Below are positions 47,966 through 57,507 of a stretch of DNA of 64,000 bases, piece by piece (the stretch's first letter is position 1; each line of letters begins with the position of its first letter). This stretch comes from Pycnococcus provasolii (taxonomy: Eukaryota > Chlorophyta > Pseudoscourfieldiophyceae > Pseudoscourfieldiales): positions 620,001 through 684,000 of the forward strand of contig CP150554.1 of NCBI GenBank assembly GCA_049487715.1, given 5' to 3'. A program made the position numbers and the translations under genes. The notes under the pieces were generated by a model. The model was given only the letters and a program-made list of their open reading frames with translations, did not search any database and had not been told where the DNA came from.

Positions 47966-49708
47966 ATGATGTTGCCGAAGACGCAGAGGCCGCATATGAT
48001 TGCCTTGGGACGATCGCATATGATGGCCGCCGCATCGATGCAGGGATCAAGCGCGAGCGCGCGGGGAGGAACCGGATCCGTCCTCAACAGATATAGGCTG
48101 GTTCTAGCAGTGTGGGCCGTCGTGCTCGTGTTCGGATCCGCCTTCCTGCTCTCCGACGAAACGAGTCGAAGCGGCACGAGCGCAGGCGCGGGCGTGCAGG
48201 AACTGCGCGCGCCGGGAGAGGCGCCAGCCTTGCAACCTCGCAAGAGAACGCCGGGACACCAGCACTGCGACGCGGATGGCGGGTCGTGCACGTGCGACAA
48301 GGGGTACACAGGAGAGCACTGCGAGCAGGCCATCTGCGAACAGGGTTGCATGCGAGGAAAGTGCCTCAGGCCGAGCTACTGCACGTGCGAGGAAGGGTAC
48401 AAGGGACGCGCGTGTGACGAGCCGGTGTGCACGCGCGGCTGCGGTCACGGACAGTGCGTGCAGCCGGAGTTCTGCCGCTGCGACTCAGACTGGTTCGGGT
48501 ACACGTGCGACAGGCAGTGCGTGCACGGTATGTTCAGGCAGAGCTCGCAGGTGTGCGAGTGCGACGCCGGGTGGAGCGGCCGCGACTGTGTGCACGCGCT
48601 GTGCAACACCACCGGGTGCGTGCACGGCGACTGCACCGCCCCGAACGTCTGCCAGTGCCACAGCGGGTGGGATGGTGGCGACTGCTCCGTGGACCAGATG
48701 GCGGAGCTTGCCGAGGACATCATGGAAGGCCTCGCCTTGCGTGTCAGGCACCTGCCCGCGATGGTGGTTCACAAGAGTGATCAGTTCATGCGCGACGGGT
48801 GGAGCGCTATTCGCAAGTGGACCGCGCACCTGCAGCCGCAGTGGCGGTTTGGCCGCAGCCGCTTCACGGAGGGCATCCCGCTGAACGACACGATTGTCAA
48901 GGCGACGGAAAAACGGTTTCGCAGGTGCGCAGCGGTGGGCAACTCCGGAGGCTTACTGAAGGCGAAGATTGGTGACACGATTGACGATCACGATGTCGTG
49001 CTGCGCTTCAACAACGCCCCGACCCGAACGTTCGAGGACTTCGTGGGCGGCAAGACCACGTTCAAGCTGCTGAATCGGAAGTGGGCGGACACGCTCCTCG
49101 TCAAGACGCCTGCAGAGCTGTACGGGGGTATACCGGAGAAGAAGCGCAGGAGGCGGCCAACCACGCTTCTCTGGCGTGCGGAGAGCTACCACTACTACAG
49201 CATGCTGCGCAAGAAGTTCCCGGATGAGCAGATTTACCTCCTTTCGCCCGAGTTTCTGATCCCGATCATCACGCTGTATAAGACGGTGATGTTCCGCATG
49301 GAGCAGAAGAACATTACTTGGTCCAGCGGCCAGACGGCACCCACCGGGTTCGTCGGCGTCGCATTTCTGGTGCAGATTTGCGATCGCGTGGATGTGTACG
49401 GCTTTGACGAGCCGGCGCTCACGGCGGGCAAGACATCGCGAATGAGGTACCACTACTTCGACAAGAGCGAGCCTGCGGAGCCTCGCGCGACGGAGTTTGA
49501 GCACAACCTGCTGCGCCTGCTTGATTCGTACGGCTCGATTCGCTTGTGCAGCAGTGACACGATCGATCGGTGCACGCACGACGACGAGATTATGCCTCTC
49601 GGCAGGCCGACGAAGCACTACGGCGACGTTGCTCCATCGGGCCGTGCGCGTGACGTGCCGATTGACTTCGACGCAAGCGTCATGGACAGCGATGCCGATT
49701 CTGATTGA
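47966..49708 (+). CDS. sialyltransferase-family (GT29) protein with EGF-like repeats
   Basis: Type II Golgi-type enzyme. The start at 47966 (MMLPKTQRPH) is chosen because the frame upstream (to 47903) is T-rich. A transmembrane anchor (LVLAVWAVVLVFGSAFLL) lies near residues 40-58. Residues about 99-242 hold five EGF-like units with paired Cys-x-C motifs (e.g. CTCDKGYTGEHC, CTCEEGYKGRAC). The catalytic part has sialylmotif L (from Cys321: CAAVGNSGGLLKAKIGDTID then HDVVLRFNNAP), sialylmotif S (PTGFVGVAFLVQICDRVDVY then GF, about 459-480) and a HYF...H...E terminal motif. GT29 enzymes transfer sialic or related acids from CMP-sugar. EGF modules fused to GT29 are unusual. The stop codon lies in a GAGC repeat. 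Donor sugar is not provable from sequence. Confidence 0.88.
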   Translation: MMLPKTQRPHMIALGRSHMMAAASMQGSSASARGGTGSVLNRYRLVLAVWAVVLVFGSAFLLSDETSRSGTSAGAGVQELRAPGEAPALQPRKRTPGHQHCDADGGSCTCDKGYTGEHCEQAICEQGCMRGKCLRPSYCTCEEGYKGRACDEPVCTRGCGHGQCVQPEFCRCDSDWFGYTCDRQCVHGMFRQSSQVCECDAGWSGRDCVHALCNTTGCVHGDCTAPNVCQCHSGWDGGDCSVDQMAELAEDIMEGLALRVRHLPAMVVHKSDQFMRDGWSAIRKWTAHLQPQWRFGRSRFTEGIPLNDTIVKATEKRFRRCAAVGNSGGLLKAKIGDTIDDHDVVLRFNNAPTRTFEDFVGGKTTFKLLNRKWADTLLVKTPAELYGGIPEKKRRRRPTTLLWRAESYHYYSMLRKKFPDEQIYLLSPEFLIPIITLYKTVMFRMEQKNITWSSGQTAPTGFVGVAFLVQICDRVDVYGFDEPALTAGKTSRMRYHYFDKSEPAEPRATEFEHNLLRLLDSYGSIRLCSSDTIDRCTHDDEIMPLGRPTKHYGDVAPSGRARDVPIDFDASVMDSDADSD

Positions 49709-49750
49709 GCGAGCGAGCGAGCGAGCGAGCGAGTGAGTGAGTGAGCGAGC
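49706..49750. repeat. GAGC/GAGT tetranucleotide microsatellite overlapping a stop codon
   Basis: The TGA at 49706-49708 is immediately continued by tandem GAGC and GAGT units. Confidence 0.9.
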
Positions 49751-50937
49751 ACACTTTGCGACGATTTGCTACTTTCGCTTTCAGTATATATAGTATTATA
49801 ATACTACCTTCCCTTGTGTACAAAATTATTTTTTATTCGTAAAAAAGGAAATGAAAAGGAGTTACGAGATTGTGTACAAAGAATGACAGAATAAAAACTC
49901 GAGAGGATTTATTGCTGTTGTCGTCGACGGTCTCATCGTGTAGCTTGTGGGCTTGATAGCTCGAATCGCTGAATGCGATTCTTCATGACGTCGCTCGGCG
50001 TTCGAGGCCTCGCATTGGGACTCTTTGAACCTCCGCTTGCCAGCGGATTCGACCGAAACTTTGGTGACGGACTTGTGCCGCTCGAGTCGAGATGCTCCAG
50101 ATCAAAGAAGTGACTTTTGCGCTTAGGCTCCTTGGAAATTTCGGGGTTCCCTAACCCCTAACCCTTCCAGAGCCTCTCAGTTCTCGCGCATCTCCTCTCC
50201 GTTTTTCTCCCGTCTCTTCCCTCTCGAGCTCTTGTGTCGTGCGGAGAGAACGAAGGCGAAGGTGAGGGATGCTCAATCAAGAAGAGCGCGAGAGGACTCG
50301 ACTCGTCGAAAGGGAACGAGGCTACGACAGACTCCTTCCTACCAACTACCGGGTAGAGAAGAGATGCGCGAGGTCTTGTGGCTCCTCCCAGTATGAGGAG
50401 ACTCGTGAGGCCGACCACCTAGGTAGGAAATACAGTAGGCCGACCCTGAGGACCCTCACCAGCAAGGTCACCAGATACATCCTGCCAAACCCTAAAGGTA
50501 CCCCGAAACCGGAAACCTAAAAACCAAGAACTACGGGTACGATAGACTAAAGTACCGCCGCGCCTCCGATCTGTCTCAGGTGTCAGGTCATTCAGGTGTC
50601 AGGCATCAGGGCGAATAGTTTAGGGTCCCTTGCTTGTGAAGTTTGGTCCTCGTGAAAGAATACGTCCTGAAGTTTGGTCCAGGGAATCTGTCCAAGCCTC
50701 CAAGGGGGGAAGGGAGGTCGCCTCTCGTCTCCCCCCCCCTTGGGCCTCCCCCTCCCCCCTTTGGCCTCCGCGGGGTCCCGTGGGTCCCTCGGGTCCCTCC
50801 AGATCCGCCATTGCCGTGCTCGTTGCTCCCGGGTAAATCGATTGTCCCTCCTTCTTTCTCTCAGTCTCAGGGCGCCCCCAGGAGGATCATATCTTGTCAA
50901 CTTTGATCCTGCTTCTTGTGTGTGTGTAGTAATAAGT
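49709..50937. other. intergenic region apart from the orphan exon
   Basis: Beyond the orphan exon, the region holds AT-rich sequence (49780-49910), a degenerate telomere-type patch (50149-50166), CCCTAAAGG (50491), TAGACTAA (50543) and the pyrimidine-rich 5' region of the G3BP-like gene. A 102-codon minus frame at 50592-50900 shows no motif. Confidence 0.5.
49933..50157 (-). CDS. orphan 3' exon or gene remnant, unidentified
   Basis: An open minus-strand frame without a usable ATG, ending in TGA at 49933-49935. The translation has a coding look: KEPKRKSHFFDLEHLDSSGT, then SPSPKFRSNPLASGG and a basic Ser/Pro-rich end with TPSDVMKNRIQRFEL. A splice acceptor is possible at CCAAG just before GAGCCT (50130). 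A TAG at 50158-50160 and a telomere-type patch (TAACCCCTAACCC) lie right upstream, so either the 5' exons are further away or the gene has been truncated. No family recognised. Confidence 0.35.
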   Translation of the reverse strand, partial: GLGNPEISKEPKRKSHFFDLEHLDSSGTSPSPKFRSNPLASGGSKSPNARPRTPSDVMKNRIQRFELSSPQATR

Positions 50938-52651
50938 ATGAGTAGTACAGTCGTCGCACCGCCTTCCGTGGCTCCTCCTGCCCCTGGTTCTACCGCTCCC
51001 CCTGCTTCGTCAGCGTCTCGACCTCCCGCGCACGTGGTACGTGGTTGGTTTGCTTGTCTTTTTTTCTAATCTTGTCCTACTCTGTCTTTTGCTGGGCGAC
51101 TGGTGTTTTCGCGCACATATTTGCCTCGCTTTGGATCGCCTTGCTTTTCTTCTTTGATGTGGCGGGAATCCTTCCCGTGATCCAAACCGCGCTTGGGAAG
51201 GATGGACGTACAAGACACATACGTGTTGGGTTTTTCACACATCTAGGGTGGGTGGGTGGGTGGGCTGTGCGCGTCGTTTGGTCAGGATGGATCCAGCGAA
51301 ACAAAATCATTAAAAAAAAAACTCACCCCAAACAAAAATAATACACGTTTTAAAGGTGGGAAACTCGTTCGTGAACCAGTACTACACGGTGCTGCAGCAC
51401 AATACGAAGCTCATGCACCGCTTCTATCAGGACAGGAGTGTGCTCACGCACGGTGGACCCGAATCCAACAAGGTGGAGACCGTCACGAGCTTGAAGGACA
51501 TCCACAACAAGGTGATTCAGCTCGGCCTGGACGGCGCGCGGGCGGAAATCTCCTCGGTGGACTCGCAGTACAGCCACGAAGGAGGCGTGATCGTGCAAGT
51601 GGTTGGCGGACTCACGATGAAGGATGGCACGAAGCGGAAATTCGTCCAGACGTTCTTCCTCGCTGAGATGGTGGCCCCTACCAAGGGATACTACGTGCAC
51701 AACGACATCTTCCGATACCTGCCCACGTCAGAGGGCGTTGTGCCCGCCGCACCCGTGTACGCCGCGCCGTCGCCAGCTCCCACGCCAGCCGCGGAGGCTG
51801 CTGCCCCGGCTGCCGTGGTGCCGCCGCCGCGTGCTATGTCCAGTGATGCTGCTGCCGTGGTGCCGCCGCCGCGTGCTGCCAAGGCTGCTGCGGCGGCGCG
51901 AGCTGCTCCTGCGGCGACCGCGGCGCCAGCGGCACCGGCGGTGGAGGAGGTTGAGGAGGATGACAACGATGGCAAGCCCCTCAGCTTCGCCGACATGCTC
52001 AAGCGAAGGAACAAGCAGCAGGCGGCGGCGGCGGCAGCAGCAGCTCCGGTAGCCGCTGCCGCGGCGCCCAGTCCGGCGCCCTTGGCGGCGCCTGTGCCGC
52101 TGGAGACGCCGTCGGCACCCGCAGGCACGGCAGGGGACGGGGATTCCAAGGCGATGGAGGACGTGACACGAAGCATCTTCGTGCGCGAGCTTCCGGCCGA
52201 TACCACGGCGCCGATGCTTGAGGCGAGCTACGGCAAGTTTGGGAAGCTGGCGGGAGGGGTGGCTGGGATTAATCTCACGGCGCGCAAGGGAGGGTGCTAC
52301 GCGTTCATCGAGTTTGAGACGGCGGCGTCGGCCAAGGCGGCGACGGAGGCGCCATGCGTGGTGAATGGGAAGGAGGTCCAAGCTGAAGCGAAGAAGCCGA
52401 TGGCGCAGCGCAAGGCGCCGCAACCGGCCCGCAGCGCAGGTCCTGGAGGTGCAACGCCTGCGCGTGGCGCCCCCCGGGGAGCCCGGCCTGAAAGCAACGG
52501 AACGAGCTCCGAGGGTGGCGACAGCAAGCCGCCGCGTGCGCGTGACAGCCCCGCGGGCGGTCGCGGTGGGCGTGGCCGTAGCGACGGAGGACGTGGACGT
52601 GGACGTGGACGGGGTGTGGGATCGTCTGCACCCGCCAAGGCGGATGCTTAG
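50938..52651 (+). CDS. G3BP-like protein (NTF2 + RRM + RGG), two exons
   Basis: RNA-binding stress-granule-type protein. Proposed join 50938-51036 and 51356-52651, 464 residues: exon 1 encodes MSSTVVAPPSVAPPAPGSTA to PPAHV, and exon 2 continues with VGNSFVNQYYTVLQHNTKLM, the start of an NTF2-like domain (G3BP proteins read VGxxFVxQYYxxL). The 319-nt intron has donor GTACGT and acceptor TTAAAG in phase 0. The NTF2 domain spans about 34-150. A long Ala/Pro linker follows, with an acidic EEVEEDDNDGKPLSFADMLK stretch, then an RRM (about 303-378; SIFVRELP and GCYAFIEFE as RNP2/RNP1) and an RGG-type tail (RGGRGRSDGGRGRGRGRG). This order is exactly that of G3BP and its plant homologues. Cytoplasmic by family. 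Confidence 0.9.
51037..51355 (+). other. predicted intron (319 nt)
   Basis: Donor GTACGT, acceptor TTTTAAAG; removal joins PAHV to VGNSFVNQYY in frame, matching the conserved start of NTF2 domains in G3BP. Confidence 0.85.
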
Positions 52652-53057
52652 GGTGCCTTACGGTGGGTTTGAGGGTTCGGGCTGGGCTGGGCCATTATAT
52701 CGCGGGGAAGCTGTACGATGAGCGGAGAGGGGAAGTGAGGGTGTGTGAAGTGTGAGTGTGCGTGGCGTGCGGAGGGCGCGGGAGGTTGGAGCGGAGAGTC
52801 TACAGGGGTCGTGGGGGTTATCACACGACGAAAGTCTGTATCAAGTGTCAGTTTTTGGAATATCTTCATGAATGGTTTCCTTCCTTTCGAAGGTTGTGTT
52901 TAGGAAAGTGGTTTCCGTTGGCGTCCGGTGTGAGAGCGGAGCAGTCGCCACAACGTGTCAACGTCATGCTCACTCGTGAGTCGTCACATAGATCACCTCC
53001 TTGCATAATGACGCGTGCTACATATGTTACAGTGTTGTTTTTTGGGGGGCGAATCAG
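52652..53057. other. convergent intergenic region
   Basis: 3' regions of the G3BP-like and WD40 genes, with G-rich sequence to about 52810 and AT-richer sequence after. Nothing else seen. Confidence 0.5.
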
Positions 53058-54206
53058 CTACCGGGGCACGATGCCCCACAGCTTGAAGGTACCCTTCGCG
53101 GTGGCGGAGAGGAGGCGTGGCGAGCCTTGCGAGGCAAACGCGAGCGCCGCCACGGGCCCGCCGGCGGGTAGCGTGCGGCACAGAGCCCCGTCGCGCAGCG
53201 TCCAGAGACGGACGGTCTTGTCGGAGGAGCCGGTGGCGAGCACCTCCCCGTTCTCCCCCACCGCGACGTCGCACACCGGCCCGCCGTGTCCGCCGCATTC
53301 GAAGAGCGGCGCCACCTCCGCGGCGTCACCCGCCGGCGGCACGCGGTACGCTCGCGTCGATCCGTCTGAACACCCCACTAGCACCAGCCCGTGCGTACGC
53401 ACGGCACCGAAGCGGACGCGGCGCGCCTCCACGCCACCGCCGCCTACGCGCAGCACCGCGGCGCACCCGCCGTCGGCGGCGCGCCACACGCGTGCAGTGC
53501 CGTCCGAGGAGGTGGTAGCCACCAACGCGCCGTCGCGCGAGAGATCCACGCCCAGCGCCGCTCCGCCGTGCCCACGCAGCTCTCGCAGCACCACGCCGTC
53601 CCACCCCCACAGCACCGCGACTCCGTCGGCGTACGCCGCCGCGAGCACTGGCTTCCCACCACTGGTCCCGAACGCTACCGCGAGGCACGCGTAGCGTTCG
53701 TCGTCGTCCTCCTCCTCGCCGCCGCCGCCGCGCACGCACTCAAGCACCCGCCCTCCACCCCTCGTCTCAAACGCACACGCGCGCCCGTCGCCGCCGCCCG
53801 TCACCACCACCTGAGCGCTGCCTGCGAAGCACACGTCGTGGATCGCCTCGCCGTCGTGCGTCGCCGCCACTTCCATCGTCACCTCCAGCGTCGCCGCCCG
53901 CATCACCCGCAGCGCGCCGCCCGCCGTTCCCGCGGCGACGTGCGACGAGTCTGGCGAGAACGCCACTGCCGCCGCCGCGCCGCCCGTTGTGTTGCGCGTC
54001 AATACCAGGCACTGCGCCCACGACGTGAAATGCGTCCCGCCGTGCCCCTGATGCGACGCCATTATCCACACCTTCCACAGCGCGCGGCGCCATCCACCGA
54101 GGTGCGCGTTCCGAAACGTAGGGTGGTAGTCGTACCACCTCGGCCAGGAAAAAAGACCTTCTCCCTTGCACACCGGCCGCGAGTGTTTCTTGCAAAGAGC
54201 TTGCAA
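53058..54206 (-). CDS. WD40-repeat protein
   Basis: A 382-residue beta-propeller protein (or 334 residues if started at the ATG at 54062, MASHQGHGGTH). At least six WD-type repeats can be seen: VAFSPDSSHVAAGTAGGALRV; VCFAGSAQVVVTGGGDGRACAF; VLAAAYADGVAVLWGW; VDLSRDGALVATTSSDGTARV (ending VWRA); LVLVGCSDGSTRAYRV; VAVGENGEVLATGSSDKTVR (ending LWTL); and a last FKLWG. The residues before 54062 contain a Trp/Arg-rich stretch of uncertain status. There is no extra domain, signal or anchor. WD40 proteins of this simple form are scaffolds; I cannot assign a complex. The base composition is very GC-rich, like the neighbouring genes. Confidence 0.8.
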   Translation of the reverse strand: MQALCKKHSRPVCKGEGLFSWPRWYDYHPTFRNAHLGGWRRALWKVWIMASHQGHGGTHFTSWAQCLVLTRNTTGGAAAAVAFSPDSSHVAAGTAGGALRVMRAATLEVTMEVAATHDGEAIHDVCFAGSAQVVVTGGGDGRACAFETRGGGRVLECVRGGGGEEEDDDERYACLAVAFGTSGGKPVLAAAYADGVAVLWGWDGVVLRELRGHGGAALGVDLSRDGALVATTSSDGTARVWRAADGGCAAVLRVGGGGVEARRVRFGAVRTHGLVLVGCSDGSTRAYRVPPAGDAAEVAPLFECGGHGGPVCDVAVGENGEVLATGSSDKTVRLWTLRDGALCRTLPAGGPVAALAFASQGSPRLLSATAKGTFKLWGIVPR

Positions 54207-54463
54207 CCAGCTTTCAGGTTCGCGTTCGGGTCGTATTCTTGCTGGTACTGTACCACCTTAATGCACGTGATGCAACAGCGGTGGATCCAATGAGCTCACG
54301 TGCAAGTCGTGTACCTAGTACTACTGTATGCTCTTTCCTGATGAAGGCCTCGCTCATCAAGGCTCGCGGCCTCTCGGTGTGCAAGGATGGTTGTGTGTGC
54401 AAGGTGGGACGATGATCATTTTGCAGCCGCCGCTGTCCTCCCCCGCGCCCGCGGGCACACGAC

Positions 54464-55471
54464 ATGCGTCTCATGTCCTTCCAGTGCGTGCTGTGTGGGT
54501 TCCCACTTGTGCTTATTCTATTCTTGTCGCTTCACCAGTCCTCGGCGCAAATCCTCGACACACCTGCGGATACTGCTGCACCAGGAGAGTTAGGGTACAG
54601 CAGTGATGATGCCGCCGTTGTGGAGGACGCCTCAACAGCAGCAGAAGTGGCAGCACCAGCAGCACCTCCCCCTCGAGGTTTTGCTAGCGTCTCGTCCATT
54701 CCGTGGCTGCAAAAACCGTGCCACCTCAACTGCAAGAAGTGGACTATAGTCGGCTCAGGCAAAATCACCATGGAGGAGTACCGCACCATCGACAGCGCGG
54801 ATGGGTGCGTGGCGTGGTTCAGCAAACTAAGAAAGTACATGGCGGGAAACAAAATTAGCTTGCTCGTGTCGCGACACGCGGAGGAACGGGAAGGGTGGAG
54901 TCGCATACCGACAAACACGCCACTATGCCCCATCCTGCACCACAACTCATCCATCGTACGGAAAAATCACAGGTTCTGGACGGGTGGATATCTCGACCCC
55001 ATATGGATTTACGAGAAGTACCTTGCGCTGTCAACGCGCGAGTATCCAGACCACGTCGCAACACCAAACACGCGCCTCTTTCCAGGCTGTCCGTTCTGCA
55101 ACACCGCGGCTGGGAACCCGTGCGCGCACGGCAGTGGAAGAAACGGGCCGTCGACGGGCGCGGCGTTCGTCTCGTATCTGCAGAGCGCCAGCGCGGTGGA
55201 GCGCATCGACACGTACGGCATGACGTTCGAGCTGCAAGAAAAGTATGGCTACGACTTTCACATAGACTTCCTCGCGCCGATCGTGAGACAGTGCTGCACG
55301 AAGTGCGTCTTCCACGGCGCGCAGTTGAAAAGGGAGGAGCTCTTCAAAAATGTGAAAACGAACGTGCATGCAGCGCACAGCGCCGCTGTAGCACGGCGCG
55401 ACTCGCTGCGCGGCAAGCTCGCTGCACTCCGCCAAAGACCAAAGCCGTGGATACAACATGGACGGCGATGA
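54464..55471 (+). CDS. divergent sialyltransferase-like (GT29-like) type II membrane protein
   Basis: A 335-residue protein starting with a signal anchor (VLCGFPLVLILFLSLHQ), a Pro/Ala stem, then a possible GT29 fold. Residues about 90-123 read CKKWTIVGSGKITMEEYRTI then DSADGCVAWFSKL, comparable with sialylmotif L (C-x-x-VGNG ... ID-x-x-D-x-V-x-RFN). Residues about 230-256 read STGAAFVSYLQSASAVERID then TYGMTF, comparable with sialylmotif S (STGxxxLxxAxxxCxxVxxYGF). It keeps Cys pairs (CPFC, CCTKC). The usual Asn and Arg of motif L are replaced (WFSKL), so catalysis is uncertain. Alternative: another GT-A/B family with a chance match. It lies 4.7 kb from the EGF-GT29 gene. Confidence 0.6.
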   Translation: MRLMSFQCVLCGFPLVLILFLSLHQSSAQILDTPADTAAPGELGYSSDDAAVVEDASTAAEVAAPAAPPPRGFASVSSIPWLQKPCHLNCKKWTIVGSGKITMEEYRTIDSADGCVAWFSKLRKYMAGNKISLLVSRHAEEREGWSRIPTNTPLCPILHHNSSIVRKNHRFWTGGYLDPIWIYEKYLALSTREYPDHVATPNTRLFPGCPFCNTAAGNPCAHGSGRNGPSTGAAFVSYLQSASAVERIDTYGMTFELQEKYGYDFHIDFLAPIVRQCCTKCVFHGAQLKREELFKNVKTNVHAAHSAAVARRDSLRGKLAALRQRPKPWIQHGRR

Positions 55472-55609
55472 CTAAAGGTAGTTGTTTCTATACACGTTAT
55501 GTACTATTGTACGTTACTGTAACATATGAATGAAGTGAAGTGGTGTTGTACATCAGCAGATTAGTTTTTAGGGAAAGAACCTCTCTTGCTTGGAGTGTTA
55601 CACATTGAA

Positions 55610-55619
55610 TTACTGTGTT

Positions 55620-55651
<32 letters not shown>

Positions 55652-57241
55652 AGGCGGCGGCGGCGGCGGAGGCGCTACCGTGGTGGTGTTCGTCGAGTTG
55701 GTCGTAGGCGCGACCGTCGTGGTCGTCGTCGAAGGCGGCGGCGGCGGCGGCGCTACCCTGGTGGTGGTCGTCGAGTTGGTCGTAGGCGCGACCGTCGTGG
55801 TCGTGGTGGTGGTCGTCGTCGTCGTCGTAGGCGCGACCGTGGTGGTCGTCGTCGAGGTGGTCGTAGGCGCGACCGTCGTGGTCGTCGTGGTCGTCGTCGT
55901 CGTCGTAGGCGCGACCGTGGTCGTCGTCGTCGAGGTGGTCGTAGGCGCGACCGTCGTGGTCGTGGTGGTGGTCGTCGTCGTAGGCGCGACCGTGGTGGTC
56001 GTCGTCGAGGTGGTCGTAGGCGCGACCGTCGTCGTCGTCGTCGTTGTCGTCGTAGGTGCGACCGTGGTGGTGGTCGTCGTGGTGGTCGTAGGTGCGACCG
56101 TGGTGGTCGTCGTCGTGGTGGTCGTAGGCGCGACCGTGGTGGTCGTCGTCGTCGTTGTCGTCGTAGGCGCGACCGTGGTGGTCGTCGTCTTCGTCGATGA
56201 AACCGCATTATTCAGATTCCAGTCGTACGGAAGGTACGTCTTGATCTCGACGTCCGCCGCCATCGAAAGCAGATTCGATTGGCATTTGTTCATCGTCTCG
56301 ACAATCCATGCTGCCACGGATCCTCCTGCTTGCCTCGAGAAGTCGCCACCGTACCAATCAAAGAGTTTCGAAACAGCAAGCCCGCCGTCCGCCGTCACAG
56401 CAACGCCCTTGCCAGCGTTGGAGAGCCACAGACAGGTTTGGTCGTCGAGTTGATTCTGCAGATCTTTGCCCGTGTATGGTTCCTGGCGCAAATCCGGGCA
56501 GCTTACGCTCGCGCAGTTCACAGCAGCATGAATGCGCGGCTCGTCTGGCCAATTGGCACGAATGATGCCATGTTCAATCTGGTCCAAGCTCAACGTTTGC
56601 CCCGCGATTTCGCCGGCTGGCTGCCTCCACACCGGAGAAAGGAAAGTTCCGAGATCGCGAATCGATGCAATCTTGTTGTCACCGCTGCTGAGAACTTTAC
56701 TAATCGCAAAAGCGTTGTATGCGTTGATGTAGAGTGCGAGCGCTTCATCGCGAGACATTGACGAAATTGCGGAAGAATTCAGATTCTTCAGCTGATCAAT
56801 GTATTCGTCGAGCTTGCCTCTGTCCATACCCAAACGAGCGTAGTCGACAGCGACGTACGACACGTTATTAGTCGGCGAGATCTGGTTGGGGTACGTGTAC
56901 TTGGCGAGCACAAATGCCCATGCGGAGTTGTCCATCGCAGCAGTAGCCTCTGACTTCGCGGAGCTGTTGTTGAAGTCAATCCGAATGGCTGGCACAGCCT
57001 GACCCGCGTTGACGTACCATACGGACCCAATGATCACGACCAAGACAACGACGACCATCATCAGAGCTATGATTAGATAGCACCACCACCGCCACCAAGG
57101 TGGACGACCATTTTGGACGTTGGACGTTTTCTTGCTGTTATTACCTTCTTCGGACATGGCATTTTCAACATCTTCAACGGTGTAAGGCTGCGACGTCGCC
57201 ATCTTGTCCCTGAGCAAGTTACTCGGCGTCGGCGTCGCCAT
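55610..57241 (-). CDS. DUF547 ectoprotein with mucin-like Thr-rich tail
   Basis: A 543-residue type II membrane protein: short cytosolic head, Trp-rich edge and transmembrane segment (LIIALMMVVVVLVVIIGSVW, about 53-75), then a DUF547 domain (about 90-365). The family core is clear: DEALALYINAYNAFAISKVL and IHAAVNCASVSCPDLR, which holds the conserved His and Cys. DUF547 proteins occur in plants, algae and bacteria; the fold resembles papain-like proteases, but activity is unproven. The last 170 residues are about 14 copies of (A)PTTTTTTTTTTV, a stretch likely to carry dense O-glycans, with a Pro-rich unit (APPPPPPSTTTTTVAPTTNS). An earlier ATG-equivalent at residue 14 (MATSQ) is also possible. 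Related to surface or wall proteins by layout; function unknown. Confidence 0.88.
55620..56190. repeat. minisatellite encoding Ala-Pro-Thr-rich tail
   Basis: About 14 GC-rich units of roughly 30-48 bp (GGCGCGACCGTCGTGGTCGTC type on the plus strand) forming the 3' end of the DUF547 gene. Units alternate between Thr-only and SS/ST-containing versions. Confidence 0.85.
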
Positions 57242-57507
57242 CTTTGGTGAAAGCGGAGGAGGAGGAGGAGGAAGCTGCGTGGTGGCGATTTGTGCGATTT
57301 GTAACGTTCAGTGCAGTGTGACACCCGAGAAAAAATAAAATCGGTCGTGTAGCGGGAGTTCCCTGTCTGACGGAACCCCGAACTAGGGAGCCTGGAGGGG
57401 CACGTGGCCCTAGTAGTGGCGCCGCTGGATACGTTGAATGGTGAATGTGCGTGAAGAATGTAGGTGTGAATGGACGAAGTAACTCAATTATTACTGCATG
57501 AGCGATC

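Noticed and set aside
55590-56453. 287-codon plus-strand frame made of Val-rich repeats
   Set aside because: Reverse reading of the Thr-rich minisatellite of the DUF547 gene.
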